Shown: positions 8,574-16,217, counted from the first letter of the stretch. The stretch: 38,664 nucleotides of DNA from Hyphomicrobiales bacterium (GCA_900489925.1 UEHQ01000023.1:207-38870), one strand, 5' to 3'. Program-made: numbers and translations. The notes: generated by a model not told the origin, from the letters alone.

Positions 8574-9020
8574 ATGTCAAACGCGGTCGAGATTCCCTTT
8601 GCAACCACCCTTCTGGTACGCGACACCTGCCTGTGCCTGCATGCCCAGCGGGCAGCACGGGCGCTGGCGCGCCTGTTCGATGAGGCGTTGCGGCCCGTCG
8701 GCCTGACCAATGGCCAGTTCTCGCTGATGATGTCGCTCAACCGGCCAGAACCGCCACCGATGGGGCCGGTCGCCAAGCTGCTCGCCATGGACCAGACGAC
8801 ACTTACCGCTGCCCTGAAGCCGCTGCAGCGCAAGGGTTGGGTCGACATCAAGACCAATCCAAGAGATCGGCGCGGACGGCTTCTCAGCCTGACGGCGCAG
8901 GGCAAGGCCGTGCTGGCTGCGGCCGTACCGATCTGGGAGAGCACCCACAAGGCGCTCGAAGACGCCCTGCCCGACGGCAACGGCCACAGGCTGCGGCAGG
9001 ATCTGCTGGCCCTTGCCTAG
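8574..9020 (+). CDS. MarR-family transcriptional regulator
   Basis: This 148-residue winged-helix regulator shows MarR signatures: LTNGQFSLMMSLNRP, a recognition-helix region MDQTTLTAALKPLQRKGWV and the wing sequence DPR..RGRLLSLTAQGKAVL written here as NPRDRRGRLLSLTAQG. Two cysteines sit in the first helix (RDTCLCLHAQ, residues 18 and 20), close to where OhrR-type MarR proteins carry their sensing cysteine, so peroxide or thiol sensing is possible but unproven. It is divergent from the DUF899-VOC pair and shares a palindromic operator with it. The ATG has no visible ribosome binding site. Its stop is 6 bp from the convergent RES gene. Confidence 0.88.
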   Translation: MSNAVEIPFATTLLVRDTCLCLHAQRAARALARLFDEALRPVGLTNGQFSLMMSLNRPEPPPMGPVAKLLAMDQTTLTAALKPLQRKGWVDIKTNPRDRRGRLLSLTAQGKAVLAAAVPIWESTHKALEDALPDGNGHRLRQDLLALA

Positions 9021-9026
9021 AGTTTC

Positions 9027-9782
9027 CTAGCCGGACACGATGCGCGGATCGTCTGCAAAATCCGCGCGTGCGAAGCCGATCCTGATCTTCGGGAAATCGC
9101 ACAGCGCCTGCACACCGGCCGCCGACAGCCTGATGCGCCAGGTCTGCCGCTCGACCGGTTCGCGCGCGGCAAAGGCGGTAGCGGTCAGCAGCGCGATGTT
9201 CCGGCCGCGTTGCGGATCCCGGACGGATTCATAGAGAATTGCCTGGCAGCCCACCTCGCGCGCGGCGTCAGCCAGTGACTGGCAGGGCTCATAGCGCAGG
9301 CGGTCGGTCCAGACGGCGCGGTCCTGGTCCAGCGGCGGGAGGGTCAGGTCGAGAGCCGCGCCCGCTTCGATCGACGCGGCAAAGGCGGTGTATTCGGCAG
9401 CATTGGCGGGAAGCGGCGTCGCCGGTGAATCGGCAAAGAACAACAGGCGATAAAATGCCATCTCGGCCAGCGCCGTTTCGACCTTCTCCGAGGCGTAGAA
9501 GACGCCGAGAGTGCGCCCTGCCCGGCGAAAGCGCGAACCGTGCGGATAGACGGCGCCGTAGCGGAAGGGGGTGGCCAGCAGGTAGTCGAGCCCGATGCAT
9601 TCGGGCGGCAGCGCCGGCTTGCTTTCCTCAAGGAGCGTTTCGAGGAGCGCCTGTTCTTCGAGCGTATCGACGATCTTCAACGTCGAGATCTGGTGCTGCG
9701 CCTCCACCAGCCGCCAGAAACGCCCGGAAACGGCGCGCAGCTCAGACGATAGCGCGGCGGGCGTCCAGATAGGCAATGACAT
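9027..9782 (-). CDS. RES-domain toxin of a RES-Xre toxin-antitoxin pair
   Basis: This 251-residue protein contains a RES domain, with conserved arginines in GSRFRRAG (about residues 82-89), FYASEKVETALAE (about 95-107) and a downstream QAILYESVRD serine region. Characterised RES toxins are ADP-ribosyltransferase-like: some degrade NAD+ and others modify phosphoribosyl pyrophosphate synthetase. Which applies here cannot be told from sequence alone. The antitoxin gene lies immediately upstream and overlaps it by 41 bp (9742-9782), a long overlap that implies translational coupling. No in-frame ATG occurs until well inside the domain, so the 9782 start is the best one. The gene is intact. Confidence 0.88.
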   Translation of the reverse strand: MSLPIWTPAALSSELRAVSGRFWRLVEAQHQISTLKIVDTLEEQALLETLLEESKPALPPECIGLDYLLATPFRYGAVYPHGSRFRRAGRTLGVFYASEKVETALAEMAFYRLLFFADSPATPLPANAAEYTAFAASIEAGAALDLTLPPLDQDRAVWTDRLRYEPCQSLADAAREVGCQAILYESVRDPQRGRNIALLTATAFAAREPVERQTWRIRLSAAGVQALCDFPKIRIGFARADFADDPRIVSG

Positions 9783-10125
9783 CGGTCAATCCTGAGATAC
9801 TGACGATCTTTTCGAGCGGCGTGGCGCCAAAGGCCGTGTTTGCGTTTCGCAGCCATTGCCGGGCCACGGCTTCGTCGCCGCCGACGATCGCATCGAGCGA
9901 GCGGAAGAGGCGAACGAGAAGAATGGCGAGTTCGAAGGATTTGGAACCGCGATCGAGAAGGTAATCCTGCCGCTTCATGCGCGAGACTGTCGCTTCGGAC
10001 AGACCGAGAACCGCGGACAGCGTACGGGCGCTGATACCGAGACGATCGGCAGCATTGACGGCCGCCTTGGTAATGACGGCGGCCTCCGAGGGGCGCGCAC
10101 CGGCGCTCTGATTTGCAACGACCAT
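9742..10125 (-). CDS. Xre/MbcA/ParS-type (DUF2384) antitoxin
   Basis: This 127-residue protein has an Xre-like helix-turn-helix in its first half (LGISARTLSAVLGLSEATVS, about residues 29-48) and a C-terminal DUF2384 toxin-binding region with VGGDEAVARQWLRN, NTAFG.TPLE and ISGLTDVIAYLDA. In this family the antitoxin blocks the RES toxin active site with its C-terminus and represses its own operon. The ATG at 10125 is preferred to the in-frame GTG at 10131, because AGGA lies 7 nt before it and too close to the GTG. The last 41 bp overlap the toxin gene in another frame. Confidence 0.88.
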   Translation of the reverse strand: MVVANQSAGARPSEAAVITKAAVNAADRLGISARTLSAVLGLSEATVSRMKRQDYLLDRGSKSFELAILLVRLFRSLDAIVGGDEAVARQWLRNANTAFGATPLEKIVSISGLTDVIAYLDARRAIV

Positions 10126-10172
10126 AACCACATCCTTTCACTGGAAAGAATATAGAGATTTTATTTCACATG

Positions 10173-10206
10173 AAAAGAGCGCCACGCATCTGCGCAGCGC
10201 TCTTTT
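10173..10206 (-). terminator. Terminator after ohr (possibly bidirectional)
   Basis: AAAAGAGCGC (10173-10182) and GCGCTCTTTT (10197-10206) form a 10-bp stem with a 14-nt loop. T-runs sit at the 3' arm on both strands, TTTTT on the plus strand. It lies 24 bp past the ohr stop codon and upstream of the antitoxin promoter region. Confidence 0.7.
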
Positions 10207-10229
10207 TGTTCAGCCTCTGGGATTGGGTC

Positions 10230-10652
10230 TCAGGCGACGGTGACCGGAACTTCGGTCGATGTGCGCATGGCGTGGCTATAGGGGCAGACGATGTGGGCGG
10301 CCGCGGCGAGCTTTTCGGCGGTCGGCTTGTCGAGGCCAGGAATGTTGACGGTCAGGGCAACCTCGATGCCAAAGCCGCCGCCATCTTCGCGCGGGCCGAT
10401 GCCGACGGTGGCGCTGACGGTGGTGTCTTCAGGAATCTTGACCTTTTCCTTGGCGGCGACAAATTTCAGCGCACCGAGGAAACATGCCGAGTAACCGGCT
10501 GCAAAGAGTTGTTCGGGGTTGGTGCCGGTCGCGCCGTCACCGCCGAGTTCCTTCGGAACCGTCAGCGTGACATCGAGAACGCCGTTTTCGGAAACGGCGC
10601 GGCCTGCGCGGCCACCGGTGGCGGAAGCTTTGGTCGTGTAGAGGATAGGCAT
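10230..10652 (-). CDS. ohr: Organic hydroperoxide resistance protein Ohr (OsmC family)
   Basis: This 140-residue protein is the normal Ohr length. It carries the two redox cysteines of the family, in GYSACFLGAL and HIVCPYSHAMR, and the N-terminal PILYTTKASATGGRAG and NPEQLFAAGY signatures. Ohr is a cytoplasmic thiol peroxidase that reduces organic and fatty-acid hydroperoxides using lipoylated proteins. The start at 10652 is supported by AAAGGAG 6 nt upstream; the longer ORF begins inside the operator. It is divergent from ohrR, with a perfect operator in its promoter spacer, so peroxide-induced derepression by OhrR is expected. Confidence 0.95.
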   Translation of the reverse strand: MPILYTTKASATGGRAGRAVSENGVLDVTLTVPKELGGDGATGTNPEQLFAAGYSACFLGALKFVAAKEKVKIPEDTTVSATVGIGPREDGGGFGIEVALTVNIPGLDKPTAEKLAAAAHIVCPYSHAMRTSTEVPVTVA

Positions 10653-10682
10653 GTCAGTCTCCTTTGCGTTGGGGTTGGATTT

Positions 10683-10711
10683 TGTATAATGCACAATTAA
10701 ATTGTGCGCAA
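10683..10711 (-). promoter_or_regulatory. ohr promoter
   Basis: Read on the minus strand, TTGCGC (10711-10706), a 17-nt spacer and TATACA (10688-10683) make a near-canonical promoter about 30 nt upstream of the ohr ATG. The OhrR operator occupies almost the whole spacer, which explains repression. Confidence 0.65.
10691..10707. promoter_or_regulatory. OhrR operator
   Basis: GCACAATT (10691-10698), one central A and AATTGTGC (10700-10707) make a perfect inverted repeat of the ACAATT/AATTGT type used by OhrR proteins. A degenerate second copy, GCAA..TTAATT..TTGC (10708-10722), lies directly next to it on the ohrR side. Confidence 0.8.
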
Positions 10712-10776
10712 GTTAATTTTGCAAATTGCATTCAGAAACCGAAAGGCGGAGAATGCAGGTGTAAGGAATGACGGCA

Positions 10777-11244
10777 ATGAAAACGCAGACGGCTAAGACA
10801 ATGGAAATTCCCGAAGAGGAAAAACGGCTCGAGCGGCAGCTCTGCTTCGCGGTCTATTCGACAGCGCACGCCTTCACGCGCGCCTACAAGCCGATCCTCG
10901 ACAAGGTCGGCCTCACCTACCCTCAATATCTGGTGATGCTGGTCCTTTGGGAGAAATCGGAGCTGCCGGTCAAGATCATCGGCGAGCAACTGGATCTCGA
11001 TTCAGGCACGCTCTCGCCCCTGCTGAAACGTCTCGAGCAGAACGGTCTCATTACACGGACGCGCGATCCGAAGGACGAACGGCAGGTCATCGTCTCGCTG
11101 ACCGCCAAGGGCGATGCGATGAGAGGCGACGTCGACACCATCATGGCCTCAATCGGCCAGGCGGCAGGCTGCACGCTCGATGAGATGGTGACGATCCGCG
11201 AAATGCTGCAGGGCCTGCGGGCAAACCTCACCTCGGCGGTGTAG
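10777..11244 (+). CDS. ohrR: Organic peroxide-sensing MarR regulator OhrR
   Basis: This 155-residue MarR-family repressor has the OhrR hallmark cysteine in the first helix (RQLCFAVYS, Cys23) together with the downstream tyrosines of YSTAHAF and LTYPQYLVML. The recognition region is LDSGTLSPLLKRLEQNGL, and the wing carries DPKDERQVIVSLT. Oxidation of the cysteine by organic hydroperoxide releases OhrR from DNA. The ATG at 10777 is preferred over that at 10768: AAGGA sits 9 nt before 10777 but touches 10768. The gene is divergent from ohr, with the operator between them. Confidence 0.93.
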   Translation: MKTQTAKTMEIPEEEKRLERQLCFAVYSTAHAFTRAYKPILDKVGLTYPQYLVMLVLWEKSELPVKIIGEQLDLDSGTLSPLLKRLEQNGLITRTRDPKDERQVIVSLTAKGDAMRGDVDTIMASIGQAAGCTLDEMVTIREMLQGLRANLTSAV

Positions 11245-11273
11245 GTGAGCCCTCGTCATGCGCGTTGCCTGCC

Positions 11274-12149
11274 TCAGCCGACCTCGCGGAGCGCCTTCAT
11301 CATCTCGCGCAGCCCCCGGCTCAGATGCTTGTCGCGGCGGATGACCATGCCGAGCTTGCGCACGAGCGGCGGATTGACCGGTGAAATTTCGAGGAAACCG
11401 GCACGGTCCCGCTTCAGGGCCATGGCAGGCAGGATCGACCAGCCAAGCCCCGCCGCCACCAGCTCCTTGATCGCCTCGACACTGCCGAACTCCATGGCGG
11501 GCCGCGCCACGAGACCGGCGGAGCCCATCCATTCATCGATGCTCCGCCGCGTATTGCCTCCGTCATAGAGCAACAGCATCTGCTCGTTGACGAAGGACGC
11601 ATCCGGCCCACCCTCGGGAAACGATGAACCATGCGACGCGACCGCCAGAAGCTCGTCATCGCAGAACTCCTCGATCTCAAACGATCGTCCTGCAGCCGGC
11701 AGCGTCACCACCGCGAGATCGAGGGTATTCGCTTCCAGATCGCGCAGGACTTCGTCGGTATTGCCGATGCGGACAATGATCTCCAATCCAGGCATTCGGG
11801 CCTTGGCCATCTTGATTGCCATGGGCAGCAGATGGGCCGAGGCGGTTCCGCCGCTGCCGATGCGCACGCGGCCGGCCTGGCCGCTCTTGTGCGGTGTCAT
11901 GGCCTCCTCCGCGGAAGCCAGTTCCTGCATGATCCGCCGCGCGTAAACCAGGAAATCCATGCCTGCCACAGTCGGCTGCGCACGTCTGCCGACCCGCTCG
12001 ATCAGGCGGACGCCGAGCCGCTGCTCCAGCAGTTTGATCTGGAGGCTCACGGCAGGCTGCGTTACGCCAGCCTTGTCGGCGGCTGCCGTGAAGCTTCCCA
12101 GATCGGCGACATGGATAAAGGTCTGAAGCTGGTCGAAGCCGAATGCCAT
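11274..12149 (-). CDS. LysR-family transcriptional regulator
   Basis: This 291-residue protein is the usual LysR length. The helix-turn-helix is at about residues 19-60 (SFTAAADKAGVTQPAVSLQIKLLEQRLG split across both helices), and the rest is a substrate-binding-like effector domain. AAGGGA lies about 10 nt before the ATG at 12149. It is divergent from the DUF1127 gene, and a perfect CTTATGC/GCATAAG repeat lies 12 bp upstream of the start, so autoregulation and control of the DUF1127 gene are likely. The effector is unknown. Confidence 0.9.
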   Translation of the reverse strand: MAFGFDQLQTFIHVADLGSFTAAADKAGVTQPAVSLQIKLLEQRLGVRLIERVGRRAQPTVAGMDFLVYARRIMQELASAEEAMTPHKSGQAGRVRIGSGGTASAHLLPMAIKMAKARMPGLEIIVRIGNTDEVLRDLEANTLDLAVVTLPAAGRSFEIEEFCDDELLAVASHGSSFPEGGPDASFVNEQMLLLYDGGNTRRSIDEWMGSAGLVARPAMEFGSVEAIKELVAAGLGWSILPAMALKRDRAGFLEISPVNPPLVRKLGMVIRRDKHLSRGLREMMKALREVG

Positions 12150-12160
12150 GCAAATTTTCC

Positions 12161-12177
12161 CTTATGCTTTGCATAAG
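12161..12177. promoter_or_regulatory. LysR-type operator
   Basis: CTTATGC (12161-12167), TTT and GCATAAG (12171-12177) form a perfect inverted repeat. It contains the T-N11-A geometry expected of LysR regulators and lies between the divergent LysR and DUF1127 genes. A partial further half-site, ATAAG, follows at about 12183. Confidence 0.6.
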
Positions 12178-12228
12178 ATCCATAAGCTTCATTAAGGCAG
12201 ACTTCCAGCGCATTGTCGGGAAAAGGCA

Positions 12229-12459
12229 ATGGAGACTGAAGACATGACAATGGAAACGGCAGCCGACGGGCGGGACGCGAGCCGGATCGAAATGCTCCTG
12301 AAGAGCATCCGCCGGGCGCTCAAGATGATTGCGAACAGCACCGAGAAACGCCGCAGCCGCGCCATGCTCTCGGAACTCACGCGCGACCAGCTGGACGATA
12401 TCGGCCTCTCCCCTTCGGAAGCCAGGAAGGAAGCTGCGAAGTCTGCCTTCTGGGGATGA
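12229..12459 (+). CDS. Small DUF1127 protein
   Basis: This 76-residue basic protein ends in the DUF1127 signature: RRSRAMLSELTRDQLDDIG followed by LSPSEARKEAAKSAFWG. Small arginine-rich DUF1127 proteins are abundant in Rhizobiales, and some have been linked to RNA turnover or phosphate and carbon metabolism; no role can be assigned here. The start is uncertain: an in-frame ATG at 12244 has GGAG 9 nt upstream and would give 71 residues. It is divergent from a LysR gene with a shared inverted repeat. Confidence 0.8.
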   Translation: METEDMTMETAADGRDASRIEMLLKSIRRALKMIANSTEKRRSRAMLSELTRDQLDDIGLSPSEARKEAAKSAFWG

Positions 12460-12513
12460 CGCAGCGTTGCGCTATGGATCACGGAAGGCGAACACTGGCT
12501 GAAGCCGGGTCGA

Positions 12514-13440
12514 CTACTCGGCCCATTCGGGATCCGTGGTAAAGGCGATCGTCAGCCAGCGATCGCTGCTCTCGCCTCCGATCGCCTCGCCGATCTCGTC
12601 ACGAATATGGTCCCACTCCTCCAGGCTCTTGGCGGGCCAGTTCTGCGGCGCGATGAAGTAGAGCTCCACCTGTATCGCCCGCCCTACCTTCGCGACGTAG
12701 GCACGGTAGGAGAGAAACCCCAACCTCGACACCACGTCGCCGGCGACCTGATCGACATGCGCCTTGAGATCGGCGGGAGCGATCAGCAGCACGTCCGCCA
12801 GCGCCTGCCGCATGGTTCCGATCGGCATCGGAATGATGGCGAGGCTGACGATCGCCAGTGCCACGGGATCGATATAGGGAGACAGCCATTCATGCCCGGC
12901 CTGATCGGCGGCATAGCCGATCAAAAAGGCCAGCAGGAGTGCTGCGGTAATTCCACCCGACATGATCCACGACTGAACATCGAGGGCCACGAAGTCCGAC
13001 TGCAGCCGGCGATTTGCACGCCTTCCGAAAGCCGCCATCGCCACGCAGGCGACAAGGGTGACGACCGCATAGACAATGGCAAAACCGAATTCGAGATGAT
13101 GCCCACCGTTCAATATGCTGATGATCGCATTGATCAGTGCATAGATCGCGACAGCAAAAAGCAGCGTGCCCTGCATGCCGAGGACCATCGGTTCGAGATG
13201 CCAGAAGCCCATTGTGAAGCGGTTGCCGAGCCGCTTGGATAGCGCGTCGTTCTGGGCCGATTTCGCGATCAGCGAGGAAACGGACAGTGCCAGTACAGTC
13301 ATTCCGGCATCGGCCAGCGCATAGACGCCGTCGAACGTTATCGACGACGATCGCGACAGGATGCCGAAGGCGATCCCGAAACCCGCCACCAGCACGGTCG
13401 CAATGATGGAGACCCGAAGGACACCCTGCTCGTTCTGCAT
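12514..13440 (-). CDS. Cation diffusion facilitator-like transporter with atypical metal site
   Basis: This 308-residue inner-membrane protein has about six membrane segments and a soluble C-terminal domain of about 100 residues, the CDF layout. In the second helix, the HxxxD or DxxxD metal pair of zinc, iron and manganese CDF proteins is not where expected; instead there is FDGVYALAD (D37 and D44). The fifth helix has SDFVALDVQSW (D149, D154) rather than HxxxD. The family call rests on topology, the N-terminal GILSRSSSITFDG run and the C-terminal domain with PADLKAHVDQVAGDVV. The transported ion is unknown. It converges with the DUF1127 gene. Confidence 0.75.
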   Translation of the reverse strand: MQNEQGVLRVSIIATVLVAGFGIAFGILSRSSSITFDGVYALADAGMTVLALSVSSLIAKSAQNDALSKRLGNRFTMGFWHLEPMVLGMQGTLLFAVAIYALINAIISILNGGHHLEFGFAIVYAVVTLVACVAMAAFGRRANRRLQSDFVALDVQSWIMSGGITAALLLAFLIGYAADQAGHEWLSPYIDPVALAIVSLAIIPMPIGTMRQALADVLLIAPADLKAHVDQVAGDVVSRLGFLSYRAYVAKVGRAIQVELYFIAPQNWPAKSLEEWDHIRDEIGEAIGGESSDRWLTIAFTTDPEWAE

Positions 13441-13469
13441 TTCATTCCCCGATTCCGCAGGATTTCATT

Positions 13470-15392
13470 TCACCCGGGAAAACCCGCGGCTTCCAGCTTC
13501 TGCCGCAAACCTTGCCGGAAGGATGCGGTGCGGGCTTGCAGCAACTGGTCGAGATATCGACCGTTGAGCAGCAGCGTGTTTGCCCGGACATGCGCCACGT
13601 CGCGTCGCGCCATCGCCGCACTGTCCAGTGCCTGATAGCACGCCCCTCTCAGCAGGCGTCCCCAGTTATATTCGGGTAGCACCGTCAGGAGCCGGTCAAG
13701 GCAGGTGATCGCATCCTCGTAGTTGCCGGAAGTATAGTAAGTATCAGCCCGAAACAAGAAGACCGGATGATAGTCCGGGCTGACCTGATCGGCCTGGTCA
13801 AACGCCAGATGCGCCTCGTCGATTGCGCCGGAAAAAGTCAGGCCGATGCCAAGCCATGTGTGAAATTCCGCATCGTTGGGATTGAGGGCCACCGCCCTCT
13901 TCAGCGCATCGAGACCGGCACGGGCGTTTCCGAGGTAGGTTTCGGCAAGGCCAAAGGCGCTCAGCAGGTAAGGTTCATGGTCGTCCAGCGCCAAGCCTGC
14001 CAGCACGATTTCGTGCGCCTCCCTGAAACCGCGATCAGGATCGTCGAGCCAACCGTTGAAGCAGGAATGGAAATTTATCCAGGCAAGGCTTTCGCGCACG
14101 AGGACATGGTTGGGATCGATCGCCAGAAGGCGTTCGCAGAGCCGTCGGGCGCGGATCATGCCTTTCAACGTCGGCCGCTCGACGTGGTGGAAAACCTGCA
14201 GGTAGAGCTTCTCGGTGCCGATGCCGCCCTCCGGCTCCATGGCCGAACTGGCCGCCGCGTGTCGCATCAGGATGTGATAGAGATTGCCGCTGATCTTGCG
14301 CACGAGCCGGTCCTGGCCGGCTGCAGACTCCAGATTCTCCCCAGCGTATTTGCGGCTCCATATCTGCGTGCCGCTTTGCACGGAGATCAACTGCGCCAGC
14401 GCCCATCCCGTCTCGCCCTGCCCCTGAACCGCGGTCTCCAAGACATAGTCGGCGCCGACCCGCTGGCCGATATCCTCGACCGTCTCGTGGCGGGCGTCCA
14501 GCGCCAGCATGGTCGCGGCGGCAATCACCGAAAGCGGAGAAAACAGGCCGAGTTCGCCGATCAGCTTGCGGGTCAATGTCTCGGCGGTGAGGTTGTCATC
14601 GCCATCATGCGACAGGCTTCTGATGGGTAGGATCGCAATCCGCGGTTTGCCGTTGGCCACCTCGGGCGGCACCGGTCGTGGCTCGCGAATTCGATCGATC
14701 AGATGCTGTGTTTCCTGATCCGGCGCGACACCGAGATTGGCATCCAGCAGAGCCTTCAGGCTCTCATAGTGCTTGATGGCGCGGGCGCGCTCACCGCGCT
14801 TCTGATGGAAGCGCAGGATCGTCCGATGGGACGGCTCATGATAGGGATCGCGCCGCAGAAGGCATCGCGCGGCAAGACATGCCTGCTCGACGTCACCGGC
14901 CTTCTCCAGCTTGTCCGCGAGGCCCGTCAGGCAATCGACCAGCAGGTTGTGGTGCCGGCTCCGCTCGATCACGAGCCACGCCTCCAGTGTTTCGTCGTGG
15001 AACACCAACCCCTCCAGAAACTCTCCATCGAACGCGTCGAGCGCTGACGGCAGACGTCCGGCGCCGGCGCTTTCGACGAGCGTGTGGATGTCGGTCGCAA
15101 CAGCATCGCGCCTTGCCCAGCCCGATGCACTGTCGAAAACAAAGGGCGGAACGCCATGGCCATCGACGGCATGGCGGATGGTGAAGAATGCCTGGCGAAG
15201 GCTGTTGCGGGCATGTTCCTCCGTGCGCTCGGCCCACAGCAGACCTGCCAGCTTCGAGCGCGAAATCGGCTTCCCGTTCGAGAGCGCGAGCATCGCGATC
15301 AGCGCTTGATGCTTGCGCGACGCGATCACGATATTCTCGCCCATGGGGGAGAGAAGCTGGAATTGACCATGCAGGCGCAGCGTGAACCGCAT
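13470..15392 (-). CDS. BTAD/TolB-like/TPR transcriptional regulator
   Basis: This 640-residue protein combines an OmpR/SARP-like winged helix (about residues 1-95, with ASRKHQALIAMLALSNGKPI and SRSKLAGLLWAE), a bacterial transcriptional activation domain of helical repeats (about 98-245), a TolB-N/FlgO-like alpha/beta segment (about 258-380, beginning KPRIAILPIRSLS) and TPR repeats to the end (AVALNPNDAEFHTWLGIG and others). Such proteins are predicted cytoplasmic regulators that sense partners through TPR and BTAD. The ATG at 15392 is preferred to an upstream TTG at 15407. It is divergent from the DUF1194 gene, which is the most obvious candidate target (inference). Confidence 0.82.
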   Translation of the reverse strand: MRFTLRLHGQFQLLSPMGENIVIASRKHQALIAMLALSNGKPISRSKLAGLLWAERTEEHARNSLRQAFFTIRHAVDGHGVPPFVFDSASGWARRDAVATDIHTLVESAGAGRLPSALDAFDGEFLEGLVFHDETLEAWLVIERSRHHNLLVDCLTGLADKLEKAGDVEQACLAARCLLRRDPYHEPSHRTILRFHQKRGERARAIKHYESLKALLDANLGVAPDQETQHLIDRIREPRPVPPEVANGKPRIAILPIRSLSHDGDDNLTAETLTRKLIGELGLFSPLSVIAAATMLALDARHETVEDIGQRVGADYVLETAVQGQGETGWALAQLISVQSGTQIWSRKYAGENLESAAGQDRLVRKISGNLYHILMRHAAASSAMEPEGGIGTEKLYLQVFHHVERPTLKGMIRARRLCERLLAIDPNHVLVRESLAWINFHSCFNGWLDDPDRGFREAHEIVLAGLALDDHEPYLLSAFGLAETYLGNARAGLDALKRAVALNPNDAEFHTWLGIGLTFSGAIDEAHLAFDQADQVSPDYHPVFLFRADTYYTSGNYEDAITCLDRLLTVLPEYNWGRLLRGACYQALDSAAMARRDVAHVRANTLLLNGRYLDQLLQARTASFRQGLRQKLEAAGFPG

Positions 15393-15506
15393 CGCTTCCC
15401 CGTGCAATCTCTAATTTAGCATTTACTATAACGCTCATATAACAGCAGGAAAGCGAGCCCTTGTCATAGTGATTTTCAGCGGGGTGTGACGACGGGAGGG
15501 ATGCGG

Positions 15507-16217
15507 ATGTTCAGGAAGCTGATCTGGCCGGCTGCGGCATTGTTTTTCACGATGGCCGCGTCGCAATCCTCGGCCTGCGCCGACATCGCTCTGGTGCTTG
15601 CCGTCGACGGATCCGGCAGCATCACGGATGAGGAATATGCGTTCCAGAAATCCGCCATTGCCGACGCCTTCCGGGATGATGGCGTGCTCAAGGCATTGAA
15701 AGACGCCGGGTCTGTCCGCGTGTCGGCGGTCTTCTGGGGGGATGGGGAGTTCTCGACCCAGAAACTTGACTGGTTCTCGATCACCGACGGTGTCGGTGCA
15801 GAGCCATTCGCCCTCGCCATCGAGGCCAACCACCGCACGGTGTTCGGCAATACGGACATCGGCAATGGCATCTGGTCGGCGCTCGACCTGTTGTCCGATC
15901 CCAGCTTCTGCGCCATCAAGACAATCATCAATGTCTCGGGTGACGGCAAGGAAACCGTCGCGCCGAAACGCAGAAAGACGCCATCGCTTTATGACGCGCG
16001 TCAGCGGGCGACAGCGATGGGGACGATCGTCAACGGCTTGGTGATTTCCGACGAGGAGCCTGACCTTCGCGGCTATTACGAAAAGCGGGTGATCCTGGGC
16101 GATGACGCTTTCGTCATGGAGGTCAGAAGTCTTGCGGATTATGCCGAGGCAATCCGGCGGAAGCTGATGCGGGAGCTGTCGCCATCCACCGAGGTCCAGG
16201 TTGCCCAGCACCCGTGA
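15507..16217 (+). CDS. Secreted DUF1194 von Willebrand-type protein
   Basis: This 236-residue protein starts with a Sec signal peptide (MFRKLIWPAAALFFTMAAS, cleavage near residue 25 after ACA), followed by a von Willebrand A-like fold. The metal-ion-dependent adhesion motif DGSGSI is at residues 34-39, and the later strands include IKTIINVSGDG. It belongs to DUF1194, common in Rhizobiales, and is probably periplasmic or extracellular with an unknown ligand. GGGAGG lies 6-7 nt before the ATG at 15507; in-frame GTG 15486 and ATG 15501 are less well placed. It is divergent from the BTAD regulator and convergent with an L,D-transpeptidase. Confidence 0.85.
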   Translation: MFRKLIWPAAALFFTMAASQSSACADIALVLAVDGSGSITDEEYAFQKSAIADAFRDDGVLKALKDAGSVRVSAVFWGDGEFSTQKLDWFSITDGVGAEPFALAIEANHRTVFGNTDIGNGIWSALDLLSDPSFCAIKTIINVSGDGKETVAPKRRKTPSLYDARQRATAMGTIVNGLVISDEEPDLRGYYEKRVILGDDAFVMEVRSLADYAEAIRRKLMRELSPSTEVQVAQHP

